Assembly: GCF_027859255.1 (NCBI RefSeq)
Contig: NZ_JAQHXR010000001.1
Span: 434,001-498,000, forward strand
Source of the DNA: Helicobacter ibis
GTDB taxonomy: Bacteria > Campylobacterota > Campylobacteria > Campylobacterales > Helicobacteraceae
DNA: 64,000 nucleotides
Direction: 5' to 3'
Shown piece by piece: positions 1 to 8,039 of the stretch. Position 1 is the stretch's first letter. Each line of letters begins with the position of its first letter. The position numbers were made by a program, and so were the translations under genes. The notes beneath the pieces are model-generated. The model worked only from the letters and a program-made list of their open reading frames with translations, did no database searches and had not been told where the DNA came from.

Positions 1-1
1 A

Positions 2-346
2 GCTTATTGGGGAATCCAATGTGATGCATGTTATAGAGCATGTCCATTAATTGGTGAGGCAATAAAGCTAGAATATAAAAGAAATGACAGAACAGGGAAG
101 CATTCATATTTGCTGCCTGTTGTTGATAGTGAAGTATGCACTGGCTGTGGTAAGTGTGAGAAGGCATGTATTACCAAAAAAGCAGCAATTATTGTTATGC
201 CTAGAGATATGGTGCTAGGAGAAGTTGGGACGAATTATATTAAAGGCTGGGATAGTGGCGATGAAGCAAGACTAAAAGATGCAAAGACTAAGAATCTAAA
301 AGAAAATACAAAAGGTGTAGAGAGTTATCTAAATGGGGAGTTTTAG
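2..346 (+). CDS. napG: NapG, ferredoxin-type quinol dehydrogenase subunit (3' part)
   Basis: The gene enters from the left edge; the frame is open from base 2 and ends with TAG at 344-346, so about 114 C-terminal residues are visible. Two iron-sulfur cysteine clusters are present: CDACYRACP just inside the window and CTGCGKCEKACI after it. This is the C-terminal half of the MauM/NapG family, which with NapH passes electrons from the quinol pool toward periplasmic nitrate reductase. The internal ATG-like codon near 110 is not a real start, because cluster-binding cysteines lie upstream of it. The stop is immediately followed by the napH ATG, so the two are translationally coupled. The Tat signal and first clusters lie outside the window. 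Confidence 0.93.
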   Translation, partial: AYWGIQCDACYRACPLIGEAIKLEYKRNDRTGKHSYLLPVVDSEVCTGCGKCEKACITKKAAIIVMPRDMVLGEVGTNYIKGWDSGDEARLKDAKTKNLKENTKGVESYLNGEF

Positions 347-1132
347 ATGAGAAAATATAGATTTTTAATTTTACGAAGATTCATTCAGTGCTTGATTTTA
401 TCTTTATATATGCTTGGTAGCTATTATGGGGTTAAGATTTTGCAAGGTAATTTAAGTGGGTCTTTGTTGTTTGAGACTATACCCCTTAGTGATCCTTTTG
501 CGCTTTTGCAATTATTCTTTAGCGGTGCTATAGTTGGCTTAAATTCACTTCTAGGTGGTCTTATTATAATTTTGTTTTATGGAATCTTTTTTGGCAGAGC
601 ATTTTGTTCTTTTGTGTGTCCTATGAATCTAATTAGCGATCTTGCGTCTTTTGTTAGAAAAACTCTAAAAATTCGTGGTTCTCTTTTTGTGATTAGCAGA
701 AATACTAGGTATGTTGTTTTTGGTTTATCATTAGTGCTGTCATTTATATTTGGTATCCCAGCTTTTGAGAATATTAGTCCAATTACTCATATTCACAGAG
801 GTCTAGTCTTTGGTATTGGATTTGGTGGCTTTATAGTTTTGTCTGTATTTTTGTTTGATATAGCTATAAAGCATGGTTTTTGTGGACATGTTTGTCCTCT
901 TGGGGCTTTTTATTCTCTTGTTTCTAAATTTTCTATTTTAAGGGTTAAGTATGATTTAGAATCTTGTACAAAATGTATGGAATGCAAAAATATATGTCCT
1001 GAAAATCAAGTTCTAGACTTAATTACTCATCATAGCGGAAGAGTAACTAGTGGAGAGTGCATATTATGTGGTAGGTGTATAGAGGTTTGCGGTGATAACG
1101 CTTTGGAATTTAGTATTATAAAGGAGAAGTAA
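347..1132 (+). CDS. napH: NapH, membrane quinol dehydrogenase component
   Basis: This 261-residue inner-membrane protein has about four hydrophobic spans (first near residues 12-28). It carries the two CxxxCP motifs typical of NapH/CcoG-like proteins (CSFVCPMN near residue 88 and CGHVCPLG near 181), and a C-terminal pair of 4Fe-4S motifs (CTKCMECKNICP and CILCGRCIEVC). In the family, NapH oxidises menaquinol and passes electrons through NapG to the NapB/NapA nitrate reductase. It starts directly after the napG stop, and its TAA shares one base with the napB ATG. The order G-H-B-F-L-D is the one usual in Campylobacterota. Confidence 0.94.
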   Translation: MRKYRFLILRRFIQCLILSLYMLGSYYGVKILQGNLSGSLLFETIPLSDPFALLQLFFSGAIVGLNSLLGGLIIILFYGIFFGRAFCSFVCPMNLISDLASFVRKTLKIRGSLFVISRNTRYVVFGLSLVLSFIFGIPAFENISPITHIHRGLVFGIGFGGFIVLSVFLFDIAIKHGFCGHVCPLGAFYSLVSKFSILRVKYDLESCTKCMECKNICPENQVLDLITHHSGRVTSGECILCGRCIEVCGDNALEFSIIKEK

Positions 1133-1644
1133 TGAAAGTTATGAAAATTAGTATTTTTTTATCTATGCTTATCTTTGTTGGTTGTAGTGTAGGTGGTGTT
1201 AGTGATAATGATATTGGTTTGCGAAAAAGCTCACTTTTTAGTGAAGATTCTGCAATTAAAGCCTATGATTATAATCTTAAAGCAGCAGGAGAATCTACTC
1301 TAATTGATAGAGCATTTGAAAATGCACCACCTATGATTCCACATAATTTAGATGATATGTTACCTATAACAAAGGAGAACAATTCTTGCACATCATGTCA
1401 TTTGCCAGATATTGCAGAGGCTGTAAATGCTACTCCTATGCCAAAATCACATTTTTATAGCTTTAGAGAAAATGTAGATTTAAAGGGTGCTATGGACGAG
1501 AGTAGATTTAATTGTGTTGCTTGTCATGCAACTCAAGTTAATGCACAACCTTTAGTTGGTAATAAATTTATGCCTAATTTTAGAGAAGCTGATTCAAATA
1601 AAAAATCTAATTTATTAGATGTTCTAAATGAAGGTGTTAATTAG
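1132..1644 (+). CDS. napB: NapB, diheme cytochrome c subunit of periplasmic nitrate reductase
   Basis: The 170-residue protein is exported: a short basic N-terminus is followed by a hydrophobic stretch to about residue 17. It has two CxxCH heme motifs, CTSCH and CVACH, about 43 residues apart, plus upstream histidines that can serve as distal ligands. NapB is the small electron-transfer partner of the catalytic NapA, which is not in this window. The hydrophobic stretch ends in FVGC, which loosely resembles a lipobox, so it could be a membrane-anchored form rather than a freely soluble one; this is inference. The gene overlaps napH and napF by one base at each end. Confidence 0.93.
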   Translation: MKVMKISIFLSMLIFVGCSVGGVSDNDIGLRKSSLFSEDSAIKAYDYNLKAAGESTLIDRAFENAPPMIPHNLDDMLPITKENNSCTSCHLPDIAEAVNATPMPKSHFYSFRENVDLKGAMDESRFNCVACHATQVNAQPLVGNKFMPNFREADSNKKSNLLDVLNEGVN

Positions 1645-2162
1645 TGGCTAGTAGGAGAGAATTCTTAAGAGGAATCTTTAAAGGAAGTAAAGAGGGGCAG
1701 AGTTTTGTCCCATTACCTCCTTATAATCAAGATAGAGAATTGTTTTCTAGTTGTAATTCATGTCAAGGTGAGTGTATTAGTGCTTGTGCTCTAGAACTTC
1801 AGAGTGTTGGTGGTATTGGAGTATTAAAGCATAACGGAAAGATTTCATACATTGACTTTGGTGTTAATGGTTGTTTGTTGTGTGGTAAGTGTGCTAGTGC
1901 TTGTCCTAGTGGTGTTTTGCTTGAAGATTGTGAAGCCAACTTTAACTTTATGGTAAAAATAGATGAACTAAATTGTTTAGCATATAATAAAACTATGTGT
2001 TATACATGCAAAGATATGTGTGTTAGTCAAATGGGAAATAAAGGTGCAATAGAGTTTTTAGGTATGTTTTATCCTAAAATAAATAATGAGTGTGTATCGT
2101 GTGGGTTTTGCATTAGCGTGTGTCCAACTAATGCGATAGTATTGGAGGAAATACATGCTTAG
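1644..2162 (+). CDS. napF: NapF, cytoplasmic ferredoxin-type Nap maturation protein
   Basis: The 172-residue protein has four cysteine groups: CNSCQGECISAC, CLLCGKCASACP, CYTCKDMC and CVSCGFCISVCP. This matches NapF, a 4Fe-4S protein that interacts with NapA in the cytoplasm and is thought to help cofactor loading or reduction. There is no signal peptide. Translation starts at a GTG whose first base is the last base of the napB TAG stop; the residues that follow (ASRREFLRG) fit a NapF N-terminus. The 3' end overlaps the napL start by 8 bp. Confidence 0.88.
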   Translation: MASRREFLRGIFKGSKEGQSFVPLPPYNQDRELFSSCNSCQGECISACALELQSVGGIGVLKHNGKISYIDFGVNGCLLCGKCASACPSGVLLEDCEANFNFMVKIDELNCLAYNKTMCYTCKDMCVSQMGNKGAIEFLGMFYPKINNECVSCGFCISVCPTNAIVLEEIHA

Positions 2163-3108
2163 AATCTTTATGTATGTTATGTTAGCTTGTGTATCTTTAT
2201 TGGCGATAGAACCTTATAAAAAGGTTAGTTTAGATAACAATTTAGTAAGCTCAAATGTTGTGAAGAATAAGCTACTTGTTGGTAGTGATTTTGGCGAAGT
2301 AATAGAGATTTTCTTTGATGATGAATTTTTTAAAATAGAATCAAAAAGATTAATGCAACTCCCTAAGGTAAAGACTTATTTTGGCGATTCTTATCCTAGA
2401 GTATTTTTTGTAGATGTATTTTATGATTCCATGCTTGTCTTAAGCGAGGGAGATTATGGTGGGAAGAATCTTCTTATCATTAAAGATGGTGCGATAGAAA
2501 ATATCCTAAAAAACCACGAAGCTTTGAATATAAAAAAGGCTGCTTTTGTTAATAAAGATTCAATCTTTATTGCATTAGCTAGTAATGAAATTATGCTCTA
2601 TAGTCTAAAAGATGATGAGTTTAAATATAAAAAGCAAATATCAAGTGCTAGTTTTTCTGACTTTTCTTTAAACGAAAATAAAGACAAATATGTATTGTCT
2701 TGTGAATCTGGTATTGTGTATTATGGAGATGTAAAAAATGGAGAGATAATAACTACCTTTGAAGGTGCAAATAAGGATAATGTATATAGGGCATTAATAT
2801 CTGATAATGAGATTATAATTACCGCAGGGCAAGATAGAAAAGCTGGAATCTACAAAGGTAGAGAGTATGATTTTATACAAACTGATTTTTTGGTATATAG
2901 TGTAGGCATTAGCAAAAATGGAAAATATGGCGCATATATGAAAAACGAATCAAGTGATATAGCTGTGTTTTCTTTTTTGGATAAAAAGGAGATTGTGGTA
3001 TTACAAGGACATACTAATGTATTAAACTCTATCTTTTTTGTTAGCGATAATAAAATTATTAGCACAGAAGATGGAAAAGATATTTTATTTTGGAAACTTG
3101 ATAAATAA
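2155..3108 (+). CDS. napL: NapL, exported beta-propeller-like Nap accessory protein
   Basis: The 317-residue protein has an N-terminal signal peptide (hydrophobic to about residue 17) and a body of weakly repetitive beta-strand segments. The end contains a WD40-like block (residues near GHTNVLNSIFF and EDGKDILFWKL). NapL is found in the nap clusters of Campylobacterota and is placed in the periplasm; its biochemical role is not settled, though loss of NapL lowers nitrate reductase activity in related organisms. The assignment rests on position between napF and napD and on the propeller-like sequence. The start overlaps napF by 8 bp. Confidence 0.8.
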   Translation: MLRIFMYVMLACVSLLAIEPYKKVSLDNNLVSSNVVKNKLLVGSDFGEVIEIFFDDEFFKIESKRLMQLPKVKTYFGDSYPRVFFVDVFYDSMLVLSEGDYGGKNLLIIKDGAIENILKNHEALNIKKAAFVNKDSIFIALASNEIMLYSLKDDEFKYKKQISSASFSDFSLNENKDKYVLSCESGIVYYGDVKNGEIITTFEGANKDNVYRALISDNEIIITAGQDRKAGIYKGREYDFIQTDFLVYSVGISKNGKYGAYMKNESSDIAVFSFLDKKEIVVLQGHTNVLNSIFFVSDNKIISTEDGKDILFWKLDK

Positions 3109-3567
3109 ATGCAGATAGAAGAAATAATTAACATATTGCAAGATAAATATAGTGGCATTGTTTTAAGAGAAATTTATGGAGAAAAAGCTTTGTTTTATAA
3201 TCCACACAATTATTTTAAAAATGGTGTCTATTTTTGCACTATTAAAGAAACTGATGGTCCAAATGACAATATATCTAAATTAAATAGAGAAGGTATATAT
3301 AGGTTAAGTTGTAGTATAGATTATATTTGTTACGAACGATTATTTGGCAAAAAGCCATCTAGACCTAAGAGAGGAGAATATGTAAAAATTGGTTGTGATA
3401 TAAAGTTTGAATGTTTAAATATAATCATGCCTCATCCTATATATGCTTATTTGTATTGGATATGTATAAACTCTCCAAACAAAGAGAAGTTTTATGAATT
3501 TTTAGAATTTATTGATATTAGTTATAATAAGGCAAAGAGCAAATATGATAAGAAATTTCGTATATAA
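3109..3567 (+). CDS. DUF6194-like protein of unknown function inside the nap operon
   Basis: This 152-residue soluble protein has no signal peptide or membrane span. The pattern resembles DUF6194: an N-terminal IxxIL helix, a central GVYFCTIKETDGPND segment followed by a Gly-x-x-Arg strand, then PHPIYAYLYWI and a C-terminal helix. Members of that family occur scattered in bacteria and have no established function. The ATG comes directly after the napL stop with no gap, so it is read as part of the nap transcript between napL and napD. I do not know of a required nap role. It may be a passenger gene or a species-specific accessory. Codon use looks like its neighbours. Confidence 0.6.
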   Translation: MQIEEIINILQDKYSGIVLREIYGEKALFYNPHNYFKNGVYFCTIKETDGPNDNISKLNREGIYRLSCSIDYICYERLFGKKPSRPKRGEYVKIGCDIKFECLNIIMPHPIYAYLYWICINSPNKEKFYEFLEFIDISYNKAKSKYDKKFRI

Positions 3568-3597
3568 ACATAGTTTCAATAATAACAAGGAATTAAT

Positions 3598-3975
3598 ATG
3601 TCTAGTGATAATTTTAGTGTTTCAAGTGTTGTTGTAATGTGCATGGCTAGTGATGTTGATAGACTATGTGAAGAGTTAAATAATATAGAAAGCGTAGAGT
3701 GGCATTACAAAGATGATAATGGAAAGATAGTAATAACAATGGAGTCTTCTAGCATAGATGAAGAAATAAAAATACTAAAACAAGTAGAAAGCCTAAAAGG
3801 CGTAATATCTGCACAGATGATGTATTCATATAGTGAGCAAGAATTACAAAAAATGCGAGAAAATATAGATATTGGTGAGATTCCAGAGATATTACAAAAT
3901 GATAAATTAAAAGCAGAGGATATTGTGTATTATGGAGATGTATCAAACAATATAGATAATATTTTAAAAAAATAA
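3598..3975 (+). CDS. napD: NapD, chaperone for the NapA Tat signal peptide
   Basis: The 125-residue protein begins with the ferredoxin-like NapD core: SVSSVVVMC strand, a helix, then VEWHYKDDNGKIVIT and a second helix with the GVISAQMMY strand at about residues 60-75. NapD binds the twin-arginine signal of NapA and delays export until the molybdenum cofactor is inserted. About 40 extra residues at the C-terminus, rich in Asp, Glu, Asn and Lys, go beyond the usual 80-90 residue core, as in other Campylobacterota. An AAGGAA ribosome-binding site lies just upstream. It is the last gene of the visible nap operon. Confidence 0.87.
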   Translation: MSSDNFSVSSVVVMCMASDVDRLCEELNNIESVEWHYKDDNGKIVITMESSSIDEEIKILKQVESLKGVISAQMMYSYSEQELQKMRENIDIGEIPEILQNDKLKAEDIVYYGDVSNNIDNILKK

Positions 3976-4089
3976 TATTTCTATATAAATTTGATACAAA
4001 AAGTAATAGTAAATTTAACTTTTTTACTTTAATGAAATTAGAAAATGTCTAAAAATAAAGGCTTTTATCTCTAAAGCAAAAAACTTCTT

Positions 4090-4152
4090 TATAATTTTTA
4101 AGAAAAGTTTGATAAGATTAAGTAATAATTTTTATCAAAGCTTGTTAAGGAG
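4090..4152 (+). promoter_or_regulatory. Probable promoter and ribosome-binding site of the nuo operon
   Basis: The 182-bp gap between napD and nuoA is very AT-rich. A TATAAT hexamer lies at 4090-4095, followed by a plausible start of transcription near 4102 and an AAGGAG ribosome-binding site at 4147-4152, five bases before the nuoA ATG. No good -35 box is visible, which is common for Campylobacterota sigma70-type promoters. No clear rho-independent terminator for nap is seen in the gap. Confidence 0.45.
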
Positions 4153-4157
4153 ATATC

Positions 4158-4547
4158 ATGTCTCATATGGATGTCGCTCACCCATATTTTGGAATCTTTG
4201 CAATTTTTATATTCACATTTGTTGCTTTTTTGGCAACTACATTTCTTTCTAGGTTTGTTGGAAAAAGTTTAGCAAACAAAAACACTCAAAAGTTAAAACT
4301 AGCTCCGTATGAATGCGGTCTAGCTCCGACAAAACAACCAAATAGAATCTCATCACAATTTTATTTAATGGCTTTGCTGTTTATATTATTTGATGTAGAA
4401 GTTATTTTTATGTTTCCGTGGGCTGTTGATTTTAAGATTCTTGGTATGTTTGGTTTTATTGAGATGATTTTGTTTGTTTTCTTATTATTTTTAGGCTTTA
4501 TATATGCATGGAGAAAAGGGGCGCTACAATGGCAGAGCATGAAGTAA
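4158..4547 (+). CDS. nuoA: NuoA, complex I membrane subunit A
   Basis: The 129-residue protein has three transmembrane helices (about residues 12-32, 68-88 and 97-117) and the conserved loop segment YECGLAPT. This loop is part of the quinone-site region in NuoA/ND3. It is the first gene of a fourteen-gene complex I operon and has a strong AAGGAG site upstream. The last 19 bases overlap the start of nuoB. Confidence 0.95.
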   Translation: MSHMDVAHPYFGIFAIFIFTFVAFLATTFLSRFVGKSLANKNTQKLKLAPYECGLAPTKQPNRISSQFYLMALLFILFDVEVIFMFPWAVDFKILGMFGFIEMILFVFLLFLGFIYAWRKGALQWQSMK

Positions 4548-5038
4548 AATATCTAAAAGATTCTGGTCTTCCAATAATGCTTACAAGTGTTGATAAGCTT
4601 GTAAATTGGGGCAGAAGTAATTCATTATGGGCTATGACTTATGGTCTTGCATGTTGCGCTATTGAGATGATGGCAACAGGTGCTTCAAGGTATGACTTTG
4701 ATAGGTTTGGGACTATTTTTAGAGCGAGTCCTAGACAGAGTGATGTTATGATTGTTGCAGGGACGGTTACTAAAAAACATGCACAATTTGTAAGGCGACT
4801 ATATGATCAAATGCCAGAGCCAAAATGGGTCATATCAATGGGTAGTTGTGCAAATACTGGTGGTATGTTTAATACTTATGCAACGGTTCAAGGTGTAGAT
4901 AGGATTATTCCAGTTGATATTTATCTTCCGGGGTGTTCTCCTAGACCAGAGACTTTGCAGTATGCTTTAATGGTGTTGCAACAAAAAATAAGAAAACAAA
5001 AATCATCGCGTAAGATAGAACCAAAACGACTTATCTAG
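4529..5038 (+). CDS. nuoB: NuoB, complex I subunit B with iron-sulfur cluster N2
   Basis: The 169-residue hydrophilic subunit carries the N2 cluster ligands in [11 protein letters not shown] and the later GSCANTGG and LPGCSPRP segments. It sits next to the quinone site. An upstream in-frame ATG at 4508 is possible, but the ATG at 4529 has an AAGGGG ribosome-binding site at good spacing and gives the usual N-terminus. It overlaps nuoA by 19 bp. Confidence 0.94.
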   Translation: MAEHEVKYLKDSGLPIMLTSVDKLVNWGRSNSLWAMTYGLACCAIEMMATGASRYDFDRFGTIFRASPRQSDVMIVAGTVTKKHAQFVRRLYDQMPEPKWVISMGSCANTGGMFNTYATVQGVDRIIPVDIYLPGCSPRPETLQYALMVLQQKIRKQKSSRKIEPKRLI

Positions 5039-5049
5039 GGAGGATATAA

Positions 5050-5844
5050 GTGAGAGAATATAAACCAAAGGCAAATGCACAAAAAGAGGTATATTACAAA
5101 GATAGATTCTATGTTTCTCCTAGAGTGCCTAGATATGAAGTTAGCAACGAAATTGACTTGCAAGTTATTAGGGATTTAGAAGGATTTGTATGTGAAACTT
5201 ATATCGAGCGTGATACTTGTGTTGTGTGGATTGGCAAGGATAATATAGTTGAAGCATTAAAAATAATAAAAGCAAATGGCTATGAAACATTAAGCGAGAT
5301 GAGTGCTATTGATTATTTAGAGAGAGATGGTGGATTTGAGATTTTTTATCAGTTGCTATCTTTTACACATAAAAGAAGACTAAGAGTTAAGACATTTTTG
5401 AAAGAAAATGAAGAAATAGAATCAGTTAGCTCCATTTTTAGCAGTGCTAATTGGAGTGAGAGGGAAATGTATGATATGTTTGGAATCATGCCTTTGCACC
5501 ACCCATATCCAAAGAGGATTTTGATGCCTGATGATTGGGTTGGACATCCATTGTTAAAAAGCTATCCTCTGCAAGGCGATGAGAGTGCTAGATGGTATGA
5601 GGTTGATACTATTTTTGGCAGAGAATATAGAGAGGTTGTAGGTGAAGAACAAAGAGATTCTGCAAGGGTAGATAGATATGATAGCACTCGTTTTTCAAGG
5701 CTTGGTTATGAGGTTAAATATGGCGAAGTGATAGATAAAGATAATGAAGTAAAAAAACCAATTATGTATCAAGAAGAAGATGGCGTGTTGTTTGTAACAA
5801 AGCTAACAATAAATAATCAAAAGCAATTAGACAAGAGGAAATAA
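5050..5844 (+). CDS. nuoC: NuoC, complex I 30-kDa subunit
   Basis: The 264-residue protein has the 30-kDa signature around [14 protein letters not shown] and [13 protein letters not shown]. It begins at a GTG preceded by a GGGAGGA ribosome-binding site. It is separate from NuoD, unlike the fused NuoCD of enterobacteria. An extension of roughly 60 residues at the N-terminus and another at the C-terminus make it longer than minimal NuoC, as in Helicobacter. It belongs to the Q-module connecting the peripheral arm to the membrane. Confidence 0.93.
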   Translation: MREYKPKANAQKEVYYKDRFYVSPRVPRYEVSNEIDLQVIRDLEGFVCETYIERDTCVVWIGKDNIVEALKIIKANGYETLSEMSAIDYLERDGGFEIFYQLLSFTHKRRLRVKTFLKENEEIESVSSIFSSANWSEREMYDMFGIMPLHHPYPKRILMPDDWVGHPLLKSYPLQGDESARWYEVDTIFGREYREVVGEEQRDSARVDRYDSTRFSRLGYEVKYGEVIDKDNEVKKPIMYQEEDGVLFVTKLTINNQKQLDKRK

Positions 5845-5845
5845 A

Positions 5846-7075
5846 ATGCAACAACCAAACAAATTAATGCCGTTTTATGAAAATATTGCTTTTGATAGGA
5901 TTAGCGATAATGCTATGGTGCTAAACTTTGGACCGCAACACCCAAGTGCTCATGGTCAATTAAGGCTTATTTTAGAGCTAGAAGGCGAGAAGGTAATTAA
6001 AGCTACTCCAGATGTTGGATACTTGCATCGTGGTATGGAAAAAATGGCTGAAAATATGATTTATAATGAGTTTTTGCCAACAACAGATAGAATGGATTAT
6101 ATTGCTGCTAGTTCAAATAATTATGCCTTTGCTTTAAGTGTTGAGAGATTGCTTGGAGTTGAAGTTCCAAGAAGGGCTAAGGTTATAAGAACTATGCTTT
6201 TGGAATTAAATAGAATCATTTCTCATTTATTTTGGCTTGCTACACACGCACTTGATGTTGGTGCTATGAGTATTTTTCTTTATTGTTTTAGAGAAAGAGA
6301 ATTTGCTATTGACTTAATAGAAGACTATTGTGGTGCTAGACTTACGCATTCTAGTGTTAGAATAGGTGGTGTGCCACTTGACTTACCTCCTAGTTGGTGC
6401 GATAAATTAAAGGCATTTTTAGATGAATTACCAAGTAGGATTGAGCTATATGAGGGGATATTGAGTGAAAATCGTATATGGAGAATGCGTTTAGAAAATG
6501 TAGGGATTGTAACTCCGCAAATGGCTAAAAGTTGGGGTCTAAGCGGTGTTATGCTAAGAGGTAGTGGTATAGAATGGGATATAAGAAAAGAAGAGCCATA
6601 TGAATTGTATGATGAGCTAGAATTTGATGTGCCAATTAGTGCTAGTAATGATAGCTATGGGAGATATTTATTATATATGGAGGAGATGAGACAGAGCATT
6701 AGAATCTTATATCAACTAATAGAAAAATATAAAGATACAGATAGTCTTTTGATGTGTGAGGATACTAGGTATTTTTCAGCGCCAAAAGAGCAAATAATGA
6801 CTCAAAATTATTCTTTGATGCAACATTTTGTGCTTGTAACTCAAGGTATGCGTCCGCCTATAGGAGAGATATATGTCCCAACGGAATCTCCAAAAGGTGA
6901 GCTTGGATTTTTTATCAAATCAGAAGGTGAGCCATATCCATATAGACTAAAAATGAGAACACCAAGCTTCTTTCATACTGGAGTTTTGCAGGATTTATTG
7001 CCCGGTCATTATTTAGCAGATGTTGTAACTATTATTGGTAATACAAATATAGTTTTTGGGGAAATAGATAGATGA
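5846..7075 (+). CDS. nuoD: NuoD, complex I 49-kDa subunit
   Basis: The 409-residue protein matches the 49-kDa/NiFe-hydrogenase-like subunit: [14 protein letters not shown] near the N-terminus, [22 protein letters not shown] and the C-terminal [18 protein letters not shown]. With NuoB it forms the quinone-reducing pocket. The length is normal. The stop overlaps the next gene by 4 bp (ATGA). Confidence 0.96.
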   Translation: MQQPNKLMPFYENIAFDRISDNAMVLNFGPQHPSAHGQLRLILELEGEKVIKATPDVGYLHRGMEKMAENMIYNEFLPTTDRMDYIAASSNNYAFALSVERLLGVEVPRRAKVIRTMLLELNRIISHLFWLATHALDVGAMSIFLYCFREREFAIDLIEDYCGARLTHSSVRIGGVPLDLPPSWCDKLKAFLDELPSRIELYEGILSENRIWRMRLENVGIVTPQMAKSWGLSGVMLRGSGIEWDIRKEEPYELYDELEFDVPISASNDSYGRYLLYMEEMRQSIRILYQLIEKYKDTDSLLMCEDTRYFSAPKEQIMTQNYSLMQHFVLVTQGMRPPIGEIYVPTESPKGELGFFIKSEGEPYPYRLKMRTPSFFHTGVLQDLLPGHYLADVVTIIGNTNIVFGEIDR

Positions 7076-7302
7076 AGCGAATTGATTTGAGACATTTAAA
7101 AAATGATTTTGAAGGTAGATTAAAAGATGCCATTAACAATGACTTAGATATTGGAGAGGTTGGAATCTTTTTGTTTGAAGTTATTGATTTTTCTAAGGTT
7201 CAAAGTAGTGCAGATGTAGTTGAGAGTTGTGGTGCTATGCTTATGAATTCTTTGAGATTCAACGAAGTTGATTGGACAATAGTTGTAAAGAGGCTGAAAT
7301 GA
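7072..7302 (+). CDS. Small complex I accessory subunit (HP1264/Cj1575-type), in the nuoE position
   Basis: The 76-residue soluble protein lies exactly where nuoE would be in other operons but lacks the four cysteines of the NuoE 2Fe-2S cluster. In H. pylori and C. jejuni a gene of this size and position replaces NuoE and, with its neighbour, is linked to electron input from a donor other than NADH (flavodoxin in C. jejuni). The identification is by position, size and general sequence. It overlaps nuoD by 4 bp and the next gene by 4 bp. Confidence 0.8.
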   Translation: MKRIDLRHLKNDFEGRLKDAINNDLDIGEVGIFLFEVIDFSKVQSSADVVESCGAMLMNSLRFNEVDWTIVVKRLK

Positions 7303-8036
7303 TTAAAGAATCACCAGAAATTTCAAATTATGATAATTTAATTTTATTTGGCGGATTTATAGATGATTTTTATAATAGATTCCCAAATATAAAGTCTTTT
7401 GATAAGAATATTTTTCTAATAAGCCCTATAAATTTTGACTATCACCCAAATATAACTCATTTTTCTTATGAGGTTTTATATGATGAGTATGTTGCTTGTT
7501 TATTGGCTTATTTCTTAAGTCCTACATTTAAGACTAAGTATGCAAGTTTGGATATAGGCTATCTGTCTTCTGAATCAAATCTATCTGAAGAGGAGTTAGA
7601 GCAAATATCACTAAGCACTAATGGTAAAAACAGCTTAATTATACTTGGAAGCGATATTTATAAAAGCAATGTTGCAGATAATATTATTAGGGCATTTAAT
7701 TTTATTTTGAGTGAAGAGAATTTTGATGTTGCTTTTTTGGATTCTAAAAAAGCAAATAATAATGAGCAAACAATCGATGAAATAACAGAAATACAAGATG
7801 ATATTAATGGGTTGGTAGCTTATATAAGATATGATGATAAAATGAGGCTTGAAGGCTCAAATCAGTTTGCTTTGGTTGGTAAGGTAACTAATGGAGATAT
7901 GATTTCTTTAAATATGGATACTAAAGAATTAAAGGTTAAATTCGTGCTAAATCCTAAGTTAAAAGGATTAATAGGTATGTTATTTTCTGATATTAAGTTT
8001 GAATCTTGCTATTACAAAACAACTATAAAAAGGTAG
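7299..8036 (+). CDS. Complex I accessory subunit (HP1265/Cj1574-type), in the nuoF position
   Basis: The 245-residue protein occupies the nuoF position but has none of the NuoF hallmarks: no GRGGAGFP-type NADH/FMN-binding loop and no C-terminal SCGxCxPCR iron-sulfur motif. It resembles the divergent subunit of Campylobacterota complex I. Residues after about 100 (NGKNSLIILGSDIYK and later) look like a remnant of the NuoG-type C-terminal fold, which is inference. The chosen ATG at 7299 overlaps the upstream TGA as ATGA; an alternative start at 7272 would give a longer overlap. Confidence 0.78.
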   Translation: MIKESPEISNYDNLILFGGFIDDFYNRFPNIKSFDKNIFLISPINFDYHPNITHFSYEVLYDEYVACLLAYFLSPTFKTKYASLDIGYLSSESNLSEEELEQISLSTNGKNSLIILGSDIYKSNVADNIIRAFNFILSEENFDVAFLDSKKANNNEQTIDEITEIQDDINGLVAYIRYDDKMRLEGSNQFALVGKVTNGDMISLNMDTKELKVKFVLNPKLKGLIGMLFSDIKFESCYYKTTIKR

Positions 8037-8039
8037 CAA

